This document shows, piece after piece, positions 13,262-24,989 of a DNA stretch of 64,000 bases (the first letter of the stretch is position 1; every line of letters begins with the position of its first letter). The stretch is from Cavia porcellus (lineage: Eukaryota; Chordata; Mammalia; Rodentia; Caviidae): NCBI RefSeq assembly GCF_034190915.1, contig NW_026947506.1:31289748-31353747 (forward strand), given 5' to 3'. The position numbers and the translations under genes were made by a program. The notes beneath the pieces are model-generated. The model saw only the letters and a list, made by a program, of their open reading frames with translations, made no database searches and had not been told where the DNA came from.

Positions 13262-13690
13262 ATCTGATCAGTCTCTGGAACACATTAAACACCTACAAAG
13301 CAATAAGAAAAACACAAACATGACAGAAAAACGGGCAAAGATGCAAAGCGACTTCTCCCAGAAAAGGAAACACACGCGGCCAGCAAACACACAGACAGGT
13401 AATTAACATGGATAGTAATTAGGAAAATGCAAATCAGGACCAACAACGAAATACCACTTTGCAACCATTTGGTTGGCAAACATGAAGAACTCTGGCAGCA
13501 CTGGGATCTGGAAAGGAAGTAAATCAATTGAATCTTGTCCATGCGGATGGTGGGAATGAAAACTAGAAAATGCAAAAACAATTTGGTATTTCCTTAAAGT
13601 TTAACAACATCTGCATCAGTTTACATCTGATAACCTGGAACTCGGTAATTCCCACTGAAGGTATATATTGAGAGAAACTATTAAACACGC
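13262..13690 (+). mobile_element. L1 3'-end fragment
   Basis: The order of words is that of an old L1 3' region: gggcaaagatgcaaagcgac, acttctcccagaaaagg, ggaaaatgcaaatcaggacc, ataccactttgcaacc, ctggcagcactgggatctgg, gatggtgggaatgaaaac, and ggtatatattgagagaaact. It covers the ORF2 stop-proximal and 3' UTR part only. It ends before a unique region and has no clear poly-A. Confidence 0.85.
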
Positions 13691-13699
13691 TTTGGCTGC

Positions 13700-16340
13700 C
13701 CCCGTTCTGCCCAGGCACTAAAGGTCAATGAGCAGCAGCTGCCTACTCCAACCAACCTGGTGTCCACATCTGAAGACTAGCAGGGCATCCTAGAACTCAG
13801 CCGGTGCCTGATCAAATACTGGCATCTGGAGATGCCTAGAGAGGCTCATACTATGTCAGCAGAACATATTCTGTGAGCTTCTACCAGCTCCAGGGAGAAC
13901 CACACCTTGGTAAAAGAAGTGGCCAGAACCAAACTCCAGAATACACACTGTCTTTTCTAGCAACTGGAATCTCATCACATGGCCCAGCCATGCTTCTCTG
14001 GCAAGGTCTCCCACACACACAGCCCAGGTGGGCAACAGAGCTTACTCTATGGGGTACCTGTGGGGAGGAGGCCATCCCAGCCACATCTGTGCCCTGGATA
14101 GAGGCAATGTCAGTCACCATATCCACATCTAGACATCAGATTCCTTTTGAAGTTCTAGGCCTGAGTAATAGAAGCATAGCCATCACCACAAAAAAACTGC
14201 AGGATCTGTGCCAGAATGACACTCATGCCCAGGTCTCCCTGCAAGAACAGTCTCGAGGAGTTGGTCACTGCATCTCCCTTCACAGAACAGACAGGGCAAG
14301 GCCAGCACAGCACCTCTCATGGAGGCTGCTTCCTCCACAGCACTGGGAGGAAATAATGATGGCTTGGGATTCCTCAGAGGACTCACAGCCTATAGCCCAG
14401 GCAGGGGCAGAAAGGCTAGCAGGAGGCAGTGGACAGCACAGGGCCCAGGCAATGCTGGTGTCTCTACAATGGACAGTGTCACACTTGTCAGAGCAGCTCC
14501 TTGTGATGGCATCAGTGCTGGCTGCATCCCATACCACTGCAGGGGCTTTAAGAAGGGAAGCTGTCCACACAACCACTCACCTGGCTTTCTCTTGGAGATC
14601 TCCTGCCAGACAGGGCCAGACTACATTCAAAGCAGGAGACCCACCAAGATCTCTTGGCTCCCACCAGCTATTCTTGTCTGCCCATAGCTAGCCTCGGCCC
14701 ACTGGCCCACACATCTGGGCAAATGGCTGGCCTAGGTGGTCATATATCATATCCATTCTGGTCATGCTCTACATGGACAAGCTCCTGGCTCTGACCAAGA
14801 TGTTGTCACTACAAAGAATCCAAGAAGGGCACATGCCTGGATGGTGTGCTAGAGCCCAGAGTGGGTCACAGGTAGGTGAGGAGAAGGTGCAGTCCCTGTT
14901 AGCCATGGACAGGTGGCCAAGGAGGATCCCAAGGACAAAGCGACTAGGGTTGGTGTCGCACTGAGGCAGCTGCCCCAGGGAGACATGCACTAGCTGCAAC
15001 ATGTAGATGCTGCAGCAAGGCCGCAGCAGGGCTATTTTTATCCTGAAGTGTGAAGTGGCTGCCTGATGACTGGGCACCCCTGTTGTGTACAGTGAGCCCA
15101 CAGTGCAGCAGAGAAACCTGCAGGTGGCCAGGAGCTGAGACAGGATGCCACAGAACCCTGTAGGGGACTGTGACAGCTTCTGCAGACTGTGGGATGGCCC
15201 GGCAGAGAAGACCAGTGAGCAGAGCACCAGGCCTGCAGAGAGGCCAATGCCCATGCAGACAGGTCCCCAAAATTGCAGTCAATGCAGAAGAGGATGGGAC
15301 TCAGCCCAGGCCCCTGGCTTCCTTGTCTAGCTCACACAGGTTTGGGACACCATGAGACAATGGGCCAATCATCTGAGAGTCTGTCCAGGCCACAGAATCA
15401 GGAACTGTTCTAGGCTGAGTGCTCTCTGCCTAGCAGGGACCCCAGAGGATGTGACCAAGGACACAGAACCCTTTGGTATGAACTGCAAAGCCCGGCTTCA
15501 GACCTTGCGAGGATGGATGCAGGGAGAGCAGGAGTGGGCTCTGCTGGGAAGGGTGAGATAGACATGGATCCTCTTACATCCTCATACTCTGCAGGACACT
15601 GGTTCCCAGGTGTGGCCTGGAGCTGCTCCCACCCCTCAACATGCACGAGGTCAGAGATGCTGTGGGAAGAGCCCAGCAACTGTGCTTTCACAAGCCTTGG
15701 AGACACCAATGCAAGTTCATGTCTGTCTGAAGATGGGGCTGCAGGGACTGAATATGAAGCCACACAACAAACGTCTCCACCTGTCAGCCGAGTGGCCTTC
15801 AAATGATGATCTCTGCAAATCTGACGACCTGGGTTCTCGGAGCATTTTTTACTTCCTCTATAAAGGAATCGTCTGCTGTGAGGACCAAGAACCTATGTGG
15901 GGAACTTGGCATGACAGTGCAGCAGAAGACAGCATGCAGGATCCCTCCACCGGTGAGTGAGGCAGGACTGGTATTTCAGGTGAAGACTTCGTCCTGCTGA
16001 CACTGTGCCACTCCTGGGTCGATACCACTGGCTGTCCACTCATGCTGAGGACTGGACCAGAAGTCCACATGCGTGGTCGATCCTGGGGGCTGCCCTAGAG
16101 TCAGAGTGCCAGGGTTGCTTTCTTCTACTTGCCTCTCCATCCACTTCTCTCAACTATTTCCTTCCTGCCTGCTTTGTCCAGGCTTGGCAGGGTGCGGCCT
16201 TCCCACGTCTTCACGTGGGACAGCAGTAAACAAATACGAGAAGGGAAAGCCCCTTGGGAGTGATGCTGGGACAGACAGCACTGCCAGAGCCCCACGGAAG
16301 AAACAAGAGCGGGAGACAGAAGGGAAGTCTATTTTGCCTA
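13700..16340. other. Intronic sequence containing a long unassigned open frame
   Basis: The plus-strand frame at 13873-14691 is open for 272 codons, and the minus-strand frame at 14769-15254 is open for 161 codons. Neither product contains a domain I recognise. Codon usage is not obviously constrained and no splice or poly-A context supports a gene, so I do not call a CDS. An unrecognised retrocopy remains possible. Confidence 0.35.
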
Positions 16341-16344
16341 CATG

Positions 16345-16685
16345 GGAAGTCAGAAATTACTTTAGATTCACTCTGATCTGAAATTGGGATTTTCCACATA
16401 TCACCAAACAGCCAGCAGCACCGTAATCTGTTTTAATTAAATAAATTGGAAACACAGATCAGGCCGATGTGTGGAATCAAGGTGCCACACACTCGTATTT
16501 ATAGCTCCATTGACAGAGGATTCATGACATCTGCTACCATCTTCTGCAGCTGCTTTATTAAATGGAATAAATAAAATCCGTGCAAAACGGCACAGCCCTT
16601 ACCAGAGCCGGGCCACTGGGATTCTCCCAACTCAACATCTCCAGTTTGTTTTACTGAAATGTTTTGCCTATGTTAGAGCTGGTAG
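16345..16685. promoter_or_regulatory. Candidate conserved non-coding element
   Basis: This repeat-free AT-rich block contains gttttaattaaataaattgg, cgtatttatagctcc, gctttattaaatggaataaa, and a CpG-containing stretch, aaatccgtgcaaaacggc. It is flanked by GC-richer intron. The mix of TAAT, TTTAT (HOX/CDX-like) and E-box-like words with intact CpGs resembles a developmental enhancer. Conservation itself has not been tested. Confidence 0.45.
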
Positions 16686-19035
16686 AGGAAGCTACAGGGA
16701 CAGGACAGGAGTTCTGAGAGAACAAGGCACTACCAGCTCCCTGGCCATGTATGCCTGGAACCTGCACCTGTCCAGCCTGGCCCTGAGGACCCCACCGGCC
16801 CACAGACACACCCTTGAGGTATAGTCACAAACACGAAGGTCTACCTCGGGCCACTCTTCTCTACCCTGAGCCTTAGCTTCCGCCATTGCAAAAGGGAGGG
16901 AGGCTCTGCCTTGCCCCACGTGGCCAGTGAGAAGATGGATGAGACTGTACAGGCCACAGCCAGGGACCTGCAGCCCAGAGCACTTGCTGAGGAGAAAGCA
17001 ATGTCCATCACCTTGATTAATTACCTTGGAGTAAAAGCCAGGGTGTCCATGACTCACCCAGAGGCCTGTCCCCCAAAAAAGTCAGGCTGGAGACAGAAAG
17101 GGACTCTGGCTGTGGATCTCCAGGCTGGGCGTAGCACTGGCTGCACTGAGCTGGAGTGGGCCTGGACTAGCAATAGGCCATGAGAATACAATCTGCCACC
17201 CCATACCTTCTACCAGTACATCTCCTTTGTTCTCCCAGCTCCAGTGGCTTCCCCACCAGCCTCTGGATAAGGAGGACCAGGATGCCCCAGCAGCTCTGCA
17301 GCAGCAGCCTGGGAGCCTAGAGCAGCTGGATGGTTGCCCAGAAGTCAGAGCTCTTTGGGGAACAAGGGTGGTCTTTTCCTCCAACCCCACAGCCTGGCCG
17401 CACAGGGCAACCCCAGCCCATGAAGAGCCCATGAGGCCTGAAGCTGCCTGGGAGGACTCCTGCCGCCAGTAGGGCCCAGCCTTCCTAGACCTGTCCCCAG
17501 CTCACAAATGCTGTCTATGTTCTCACCTGCTTCTGCTCTGGAAAGCAGCACTCATCTTGGCCACAGCTGGAGGGAGGGAGGTAGACTTCACCCATGGGTA
17601 GACTGTCAGATCTCACAGAGGACAATGAGATCCTGAGCAGCAAGTGATGGCTGGAGATGCAGGCTGATAGGTGGGTATTATCTTCATGCCTACCTCACAT
17701 GGGGCACTGCCCTGACTTTCATGGGACTCTACACCTCTATCTCTGTTAACCTGCTTTGTGGCCTGTCATGGCCATGTTGCCCCACTCCCTATCTTATTTC
17801 TGTGGGGAGACCAAGACCCAGGGTTCTCTAGGAGCTGGGTCCCCTGTGAGGCCTCCTGCAGCCCCGGTACCCCCAGATGCCCTTCCACTGAGGGTAATGG
17901 CTCAGGAGGCACAGGGCAGAGCTACAGCCAGGCCAGCTGGGCTGCAGAGGCCCTCTGGAGTAGTGTGGAGAGAAGACTTCATGTAGGATGTTTGTCTTAA
18001 AGATCGGTCCTCTGAGGTCCCCATACTGTCAGAGTTACCCATGGAGCCACACCTGGAGCCAAGCTCACTGTAGCCCCATGAATTCATTTGAAACTTAGGC
18101 AGTGAGGATTCCAAGCCCCGGAAGACCAATGGCTGGATAGCACAGGGACCAGGCCTGGGGTTCATGTGCTTTCCTGATTGCTTCACTACTACACTATATT
18201 TTCACTTTAAAAGGTGCACCCGCAAGTTGGAAAACCAGCTTACTAGGTGTTCTCTACATGTGGTATTTCTGTGATGTCACCTAGTTTGGGAGAAATCCCT
18301 CCATGCTATTGGCCCATGTTCTTCCTAAATCCTGCTCCTAGACGGCTGAACTATCTCCCTGTGAGGATAAGGCTGTGTCACCAGGAAGTGAATAGAAATA
18401 GATCTTAGAAGGCAAGGCATCTACAGAGTCCTTGAATCCCTTACCCCATCAGTCCTACATCACTGAGAGAAACTGGCCCCAGAGGAGGTGCCCACCTATC
18501 AGAGTTATCCTGAGCCTGCACCTCTAGCCATCACTTGCTGGCCAGGGCCTCACTGTCTTCTTATGAGCAGCACTGTGCTCAGTAGGGAGCTAACCTGGAT
18601 CCCTTCCGGCCTCAGAGTCCCCAGACCCCCAGCCACCTCCTTGACATTTGGCAGCCAGTTTCTACCAAACACCTGGCTCCAGGCATGGCTGCATCCTCAT
18701 CTTACTCCTCCTCAAACCACTGGGTAATGGCCTAAAAGGGAGGTAAAGGAAGGGTGTTGTCCTTCCACCCAGCACAGGCTTCAAAAAGGACTGTTAGGAA
18801 ACAGGAGTCCTCACCTCCCACTGAGTTTCCTCCATAGCAGACCCCTGCAACTGCAGGGCTCTCAGACCTCTTACCTCATCCCAGGTTGGTTCTGCCAGGA
18901 CCTGCCCCATCCTATCCCAGGTCAGGGATCCTCTGAATTCATCTAACCCTGTCCTAGGATAAGCTCCTCCAGACATGCCCCATCCCCATAGGAAGCTGGC
19001 CCTCCCTAGGCCTAGGAACAGGCCATGGACCTGTC

Positions 19036-19052
19036 TGCTGCCACCTGGTGGA
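19036..19052 (-). promoter_or_regulatory. CTCF-like motif
   Basis: On the minus strand the sequence reads tccaccaggtggcagca, close to the 15-20 bp CTCF core (CCACCAGGKGGCRS). Occupancy cannot be judged from sequence. Confidence 0.5.
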
Positions 19053-19969
19053 AGTAGGAGGCTCACAGCTTCCCTTTTGGAATATAGCCAGGCATCTGTA
19101 CAGAACTCCACAGGAGGTACCCGAGCAGGATCTCCAGAGCACAGAGTATAACCACTCTCAATCCTCAATGGGCCAGGGGCTGCACAATCCTAGCTTCCCT
19201 CCCCCAGGCTGCAGCACAATCCAGGAGGGGAGGGTCTGCTGCAAGTGGGCAAAGCTGAACTTAGAGACAGAGTGCCAAACCAAAGTGTGGGAGCAGGTGG
19301 TACTCCACGGCTTCCAGGCAGCAGGCAGTGACTGGCAGCCCTTACGGGTGGGTGCAGAGCATGCCTGTGGATGTCTCCATCCCAAAACAGCCTGGATGCA
19401 GAGGACAGGGGCTAGGAGGAGGCCACCGTGCCTGTCCCTGTAAGAAGGAGGCCATAATAAGACCTCAGGTGAGGGGAGGGTCAGTTCCTCAGTCCCAACC
19501 TGACTGGCCCCAGGATACTCCCAGTGATGGTGGAGAGAGGAACAGTTGGTGCTAGTGATGCAGGACTGCACTCTCCATTGGCTGGGTCTTTGAGCCTGTA
19601 TCTGCCAACTCTCCCATAACTCTATAGGCAAAGAAGGACAGCAATCTGCCATCTTCATGTCCCACCAAGGGAGGAGGGGTCTCCCCAATGCACACCACAA
19701 GCAGGGGGAGGATGAGGCCTGCTGAGCTGCCCACAAGGCAGTCATTGAGCGTGACTGTCCATGAGTGCTGAGGTCACCGACAGCTCTGATCACATGACAG
19801 AGCCCAGAGTATTTGGCATAGCTGTACACAAACTGTGGGGCTCCTAATGACCAGTATGGGGTGCATATGGCCAGTGCAGACAGGGATCCCTCAATGTGAG
19901 AAATTCCAGGACAACAGGAAAGTGTTAGCCCTCCTTGAAAATCTCTCTTCATTAACGCTTCATATGGAG

Positions 19970-20070
19970 CCAAATGTGTTGTAATAAAATGGCTATTAAC
20001 GCACTTAAATTTATGATGATTTCACTGGGTATAGCTGGAGTTAACCTTTTAGATGACGATGGAAGATCTG
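19970..20070. promoter_or_regulatory. Short candidate conserved element
   Basis: This is an AT-rich repeat-free island, with ggctattaacgcacttaaat, tttatgatgatttcac, and ggagttaaccttttagatga (an HNF1-like gttaac half-site), in otherwise GC-rich intron. It also retains CpG dinucleotides. The support is composition only. Confidence 0.3.
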
Positions 20071-20924
20071 TGCAGATCTGTTCACAGTGGGCCCCACTCT
20101 TGGCTACCAGATGCTATTCAGAGGCAGAAGGATGAGTCCCTATAGCTCTGCAGTGGGGCCCATGGTGCTGCACAGGACATGAGGGTGTCACTCACTCCAG
20201 AGGCACACCCTATGAAGAGTGTCAATGAGGGCTGACACACCTCCTCCAGGCGGGGACACAACACAACCCCCAGGGCCTGCACAGGCTCAGTGAGGAAAGC
20301 AGGAAAGAGAAGGGGTGTGTGTGTGATGGCAGCCTGGGCCAGGCATGAGCTGGGATAGCCCAAGCCTCTGTGTTCCTCCCTTACCCCCAGGTGACTGCCA
20401 AGTTCAGGTGCACTAGGCAGACAGCCTCCATTCACAGTCATTCCAGTCCCAGACCACAGCTGCACAGCTCCCTGCTGCTCCCTCACACAAGACCCCTCTT
20501 CCACAGCTCAGCAACACTAATGGCAACTTGGCTTTTTGTTGTTTATTAAATGTCATCTCCATCTGGAAGCTCAGCTCCAAAGAAGCAGAGGTTCCATCAG
20601 GGTGCACATACAACGCAGTTGAGAAATGACTGTGGTAGACCCAGGCCACCTCAGCCAGAAGTTCAGAAGTGATCCACACATGCAGGCCGAAGAAGGTGTG
20701 GTCAAGCTGCCTGGACTGAGAGATGGTGGCTCACACCAGCACTTCTCTCTGTACCATGGGTTGAGGCTCACTGTTGTCAAAGTGAGCCTAGGACCAGAGC
20801 TCATGGGCCACAGGCTGTGCTGCAGACACCCTGGACCCCAGAAGAGAAGAGGTAGCTCATGGCTCATGCTAGACCACCCGGGCCTGCAGACACATGTACT
20901 GGCCTGGCATCACCTGTGCCATCT

Positions 20925-21060
20925 GTGACCCAAGTATGACCTTAGACCTTGTGCCTCAGTTTCTTCATTAGCAAACTCTAGGCAAGGACAGCACCTGTTT
21001 CTAGGGACACAGTGAAAGCAGCACTGAAGGATGGCAATAAAGGACTCAGTCACCACACCT
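20925..21060 (+). mobile_element. MIR-like SINE fragment
   Basis: The MIR core/3' signature tgtgacc...gtgcctcagtttcttcat is followed by a decayed tail. This is an ancient mammalian-wide tRNA-derived SINE. The ends are uncertain. Confidence 0.55.
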
Positions 21061-21793
21061 GCGATGATTTTCTTGGCATCTAAGAACCCCTGCCTGTGTT
21101 CAAGGCCAGGGATCCCACCACACTCAGAAGGGCTGTGCTGTGTCTGCAGGGCAGTGAGCAAGCTGCTCCTTCTCACTGCTCAGGAAGGGATGGTTTGCTG
21201 GGGAGCACTGCCCAAGACAATGACATCTTCGGGGCCCAGGCCCATCAAGCAAGTAGGAGCCCAGAGCCATGCAGGCCACCCAGAAAGGAGCCATGAGGGC
21301 ATGGGAATGGGACACAGGCTCCTGGGTTCCATTAGCATACACAGCCATGAGCTAAGCTAGAGGCCCATGGTGCCAGAGGACTTGGGAGGCAGGCTCTTCA
21401 AAACTGGACTGATCCTGTGTCCATCACTAGAAGAAAGCACAGGGCTTCACAGAAGATAACAAGATGGTGCTAGGTACAATGGGGAAAAAAGACAGGCCAC
21501 AGACTGAGCACTTTCGCTGGCATACACTGACAACCGCAGGATAAGGACATAACAGAGCACATGGTGAAGAGAACCTGCCCCTCAGGGATGCAGCACAAGG
21601 GCACCATGATCTCACACTGACCCCATCACCTATTTGCTGACTAGAGCTGCCTGGGGTACCCTGGCTGCTCAATACTATCATGAGAATTAAAGTAGACTCT
21701 ATGTGTAAACTATTGACCTCCAACTATGCCTTTCCACACACTCCAGCCCCGCCCTCATGGCCCCCATGGCTGACCACCCTCCACCAGACTCAC

Positions 21794-21934
21794 CTCCATC
21801 TCTGAGCTGTGGGCATGCATTTTCTGCACCATGTCCTCGGCCTCCCGCATGCGGCGTGTCAGCTGGGGTGAGTATTCAGCCTGGGTCAGCTCGCTGTCGT
21901 AGGACCCTAGGATGGCACGCATGCCATCCCGTTC
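21794..21934 (-). CDS. MAD1L1: MAD1L1 internal coding exon (47 codons)
   Basis: This 141-bp exon on the minus strand encodes 47 residues in phase 0, beginning [15 protein letters not shown] and ending [13 protein letters not shown]. It is preceded by a pyrimidine-rich acceptor ending in CAG and followed by a strong donor, GTGAGT. The peptide contains [18 protein letters not shown], which I recognise as MAD1 (mitotic arrest deficient 1-like 1), roughly human residues 407-453. MAD1 is a nuclear-pore and kinetochore coiled-coil protein that recruits MAD2 to unattached kinetochores and so templates the spindle assembly checkpoint signal. This segment lies in the long coiled coil upstream of the MAD2-interacting motif. 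From memory it differs from human at only about four residues (P to Q, V to M, S to A, A to S), so the exon looks functional. It is a partial gene: the start, the MAD2-binding motif and the C-terminal domain lie outside the window. Confidence 0.95.
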
Positions 21935-23029
21935 CTGTGGGCAGAGAGCAGATCGTCAGAATGGAAGGAGACACTGCGGATAGCTAGAAGGAGTATAGAG
22001 ACAGGTGTCTGGTAGAAACAGGAGGGGAACCTCAAATTGCTCAGGACTTGGGTTCCCAAGTACCCGCCAATAGTGCCCTCCTTAAAACAGCCCACTTGAG
22101 AGGGCTTTCCCAAGAGCCTGTCTCAGTGCCAGGCTGGATATTCCCTTGCTGCTTAGCTTCTGACCAGTAATACTTCAGGCAAGGATACAAACAGCAGCCT
22201 GATGAGTGAGGACCAAACAGAGCAGGGAGGCCACAGGGTCCCACTGGGGTGAGAAACCTACTGCTCCTAAAGCTCTCTGAAAGCCAGCTCCAACCACAGT
22301 GGTCTCAGCAAGCCCCTTGTCCACCCCCCCCCCGAGTTCATGGATGAGGCACTAGCCATGCTCAGCACCCCACCTCCTCTCAAGTGCAAAGTGCTATTTT
22401 GTGACGCCAAGATCCATTTTCCTAGGATGACAGACAATCACGGTGTCGGGAGTATGGGAGAGAAGTCACTACCCATCTGTGCCCTGCTAGAAGTGCAGGA
22501 GCTGATAGTGGGAACAAGAAGCCAGGGTCTAGAGTCTGGGACAGAACTGGGACCGATTCCTGCCCTGAATGCTGGAGCATTTGTCATATGACCCCTAAGG
22601 GGCAAGTCATCTGCTATGCCAGCAGGGAGAATGCCCCAGGTGGGAGTTGCTCTGCAGATTGTGTGAGGGGTGTGGCCTGGCCAGGAAAGCCTGGCCTTCC
22701 CTGGGCTGCTTGTTGAGCTCCTCTCTCCCCTGATGGGGGTTCTGAGATTTGGACCTAACAGTTCAGAGCCACTGGGTTCCTCTGGCCCCAGATGCCACAT
22801 AGGCCCAGCCCCAGGAGATCACTAAGCCAGGCCAGAACCCACCCCCAGCTCAGTGCACATCAGCACAGTTCTTCCATTCCTTCCGTGTGCATCCTCCTGC
22901 CAACTTGGAAGGAGGTGGGCATGGACAGATGATGCAGGTCTGGGTAGCTGACCCAGCACTTCTCATTGGCACTTTGGTGTGTGCCTGCACCTGGCTCCAA
23001 GCACACCAATCTGTGAGTTTATGGTGAGG

Positions 23030-23240
23030 ACACTGGGGCTGGCTTCCACAGCCAGGGTTCAAACCTACTCTGCTCTGAGGTCAGCAATCTAATTAACCGA
23101 GTCTCAGTTCCTTTCTTAGCAGGATGGTAGTGAGAACAGCTATGCAGTCAACACTGCCATGGCCTAAGTGTCTGGTGAGCCACCCTGTAAACAAGATACC
23201 CGTCAAGTGACAGAACTGTATTAGTACTGTTCATCAGCAC
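23030..23240 (+). mobile_element. MIR SINE fragment
   Basis: The MIR order is visible: agccagggttcaaacctact, ctgaggtcagcaatctaatt, gtctcagttcctttcttagc, then ggatggtagtgagaacag. It is strongly diverged, as expected for MIR. Confidence 0.6.
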
Positions 23241-23739
23241 CCAGTTACAGGGCCAGGAAGCAATTCCCACCCGCTCACTGGCATATTCCATCTTCAACAC
23301 ATACATCCTGGGAAGGGAACTGAGGGAAAATCAGGCAGCCCTGCATGACCTCACCAGGCCCCAGGCTGGTGGTTTCTCTGAGTGAGCTACAGAGTCTGCT
23401 GGCACTAGCACTGCCTCAGTGAGCATGTTCCCAACCCTGATGAAGATCTATTTGCTCAACCCACCTGGGAGCAAGGTCTTCCCCAGAAGCTGGAATCCAT
23501 ACAACATTCTCTGTTCTTACCTCACTGGCAGAAGCCCAACCATGTCCCCAAGGAGAGGCCAATTCAACTACTCAGCTACCTAAGCCCCACACTCTCAGCT
23601 GCCCCTGCCTTGCAAGTGGGACGGGGAGGGTAGAGAAGGGCCCCTGCCTCCTCTTTTGAGTTAATTGAGGACCCAGGGCCCCAAGTTGCCCCAAGTGTCT
23701 GGCCTCTTCCCTTTGAAGTAACTGAGGCATGTGGTTGTC

Positions 23740-24335
23740 ACCCAGCATGGACTGTGTAATTAGTTGATGACAAAAAATTCAATAAGTGAGAAATTAAAGT
23801 TACAAATCCAACTGGAATTGGTCACATATCCAGGGAAAATTTGTTTCCACAGTAAGGTTTATGAAGTGTCATAATTTTATTGAAATCCTATATCTTCCTA
23901 TTGACTTTTATCGTTTCGAGCTGGTTACCCAAGTTATCATTACCAGACTGTCAATGCTGCAAGAGGCCAGGGCGTGGGATTTCCTTCCATAAACAAGCTG
24001 TAATTGTCTACTTTATTGACCAATAAATCTCCAAAATGCTGCCCTTCACTAGGGTTCTTTTCTGTTACATCTCCAGGCTAGCGATGGCTGGCAAGCAAGA
24101 AAAATACTACATAGAAGTTTGTTGTTTGTACCCTTCCAAGGAATTGTTTTGCCATTAATGGAGGAGCAGGCACTGGGCTGGTGGTGTGATTTGGTAATGA
24201 CTTTTTAATGACTGATTCCACTTGCAGTTGAGTTCACTTTGTTTCCACTTGAGCAAATGCCGGCGATTAATCGCTGCACAAACCAGTACCCAGGCTGTGC
24301 CGACAGAACCTTAAAGACTTGCTCAGGAAGTACAA
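23740..24335. promoter_or_regulatory. Best candidate conserved non-coding element / enhancer, about 600 bp
   Basis: This is a long repeat-free AT-rich block dense in transcription-factor-like words: gtaattagttgatgac, aataagtgagaaattaaag, cataattttattgaaatcc, tattgaccaataaatctcc (CCAAT/FOX-like), attgttttgccattaatgg, and the perfect palindrome GCGATTAATCGC at 24263-24274. CpGs survive inside words (tatcgtttcgag, gccggcgatt). The block lies 1.8-2.4 kb 5' (in gene direction) of the MAD1L1 exon at 21794. The look is that of a deeply conserved developmental enhancer. Whether it acts on MAD1L1 or on a neighbour cannot be told. Confidence 0.55.
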
Positions 24336-24989
24336 AATAAAACAACGCTTCCTACTGAGTGTGTCTCCTGGGTAAAGACGGTCCTGTTTGTAAGCAACAG
24401 AATTTGCTTGTCACGTAACTGATGGCAACTGGAAGAGAGTTGGGAGTACACTGCCTCACCTATGAAGAAACCAGCAGAAGACCCAGAGTCTCTGTGCCTC
24501 TGGGCCCATCTGAGCTACTTGGACCAGAGTCCAGGACCTCCCAGAAGGAGGCTGGCCAGAGGCTGAGGGGCAAGGACAGAAGTGGGAAAGCAGCACATCT
24601 AACGCCATATATAAACTTACAAAGGGCACAGCAGACACGGGACATCTGAGACTGCTGTGGCCTACACGAAACTAACAAGTCATCCCTGAACACACTCTGA
24701 AGACCACCAGCACGTCACAGAAACGCAGTGCAGGGGCGGTGGCTCACTGCTGCAGCCCCAAGGCCAGCTTGCTTCCTCGAGCTCTGGTCATACCAGAGCC
24801 TCTGCTGCAAGAGAACTTTCAAGGCTCTGTGCCCACTCTGAACCCAAGGTGACTCCTGGGGACCCAGGCCCCACTCTCAGAAATTAGCCCAAGGCCAGTT
24901 CTTACAGGTCAAGTGCATGGGACATGAGCAGCCCAGCACTGGACACTGCATGAGAGGTGCTGTGAACACTGATATCAGGAGGAAGAGTT

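Larger units (their letters stand above)
12000..21793 (-). other. MAD1L1: Complete MAD1L1 intron (9,794 bp)
   Basis: This stretch is bounded by the GT donor of the exon at 21794-21934 and the AG acceptor of the exon at 11943-11999, both on the minus strand. It holds an L1 3' fragment (13262-13690), two conserved-looking AT-rich blocks (16345-16680 and 19970-20070), a CTCF-like motif near 19036, and a MIR-like piece near 20925. The rest, including 12000-13255, 13700-16340, 16690-19960, 20070-20920 and 21060-21793, is unique-looking intron in which I find no exon-like match to MAD1 or to any other protein I recognise. Confidence 0.85.

Noticed and set aside
14769..15254. 161-codon minus-strand frame with hydrophobic start resembling a signal or membrane segment
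   Set aside because: No recognisable family; the similarity I tried to see was not collinear with any known protein.
19158..19973. 271-codon minus-strand frame as a possible protein-coding gene or membrane-protein pseudogene
   Set aside because: Some hydrophobic stretches recall multi-pass transporters, but no motif aligns in order, adjacent frames are equally (un)convincing, and there is no poly-A or splice support. Left as unassigned intron.
24724..24780. Possible extra B1 fragment (ggggcggtggctcactgctg)
   Set aside because: Only the first 20-30 bases resemble B1, with no A-rich tail; not supportable.
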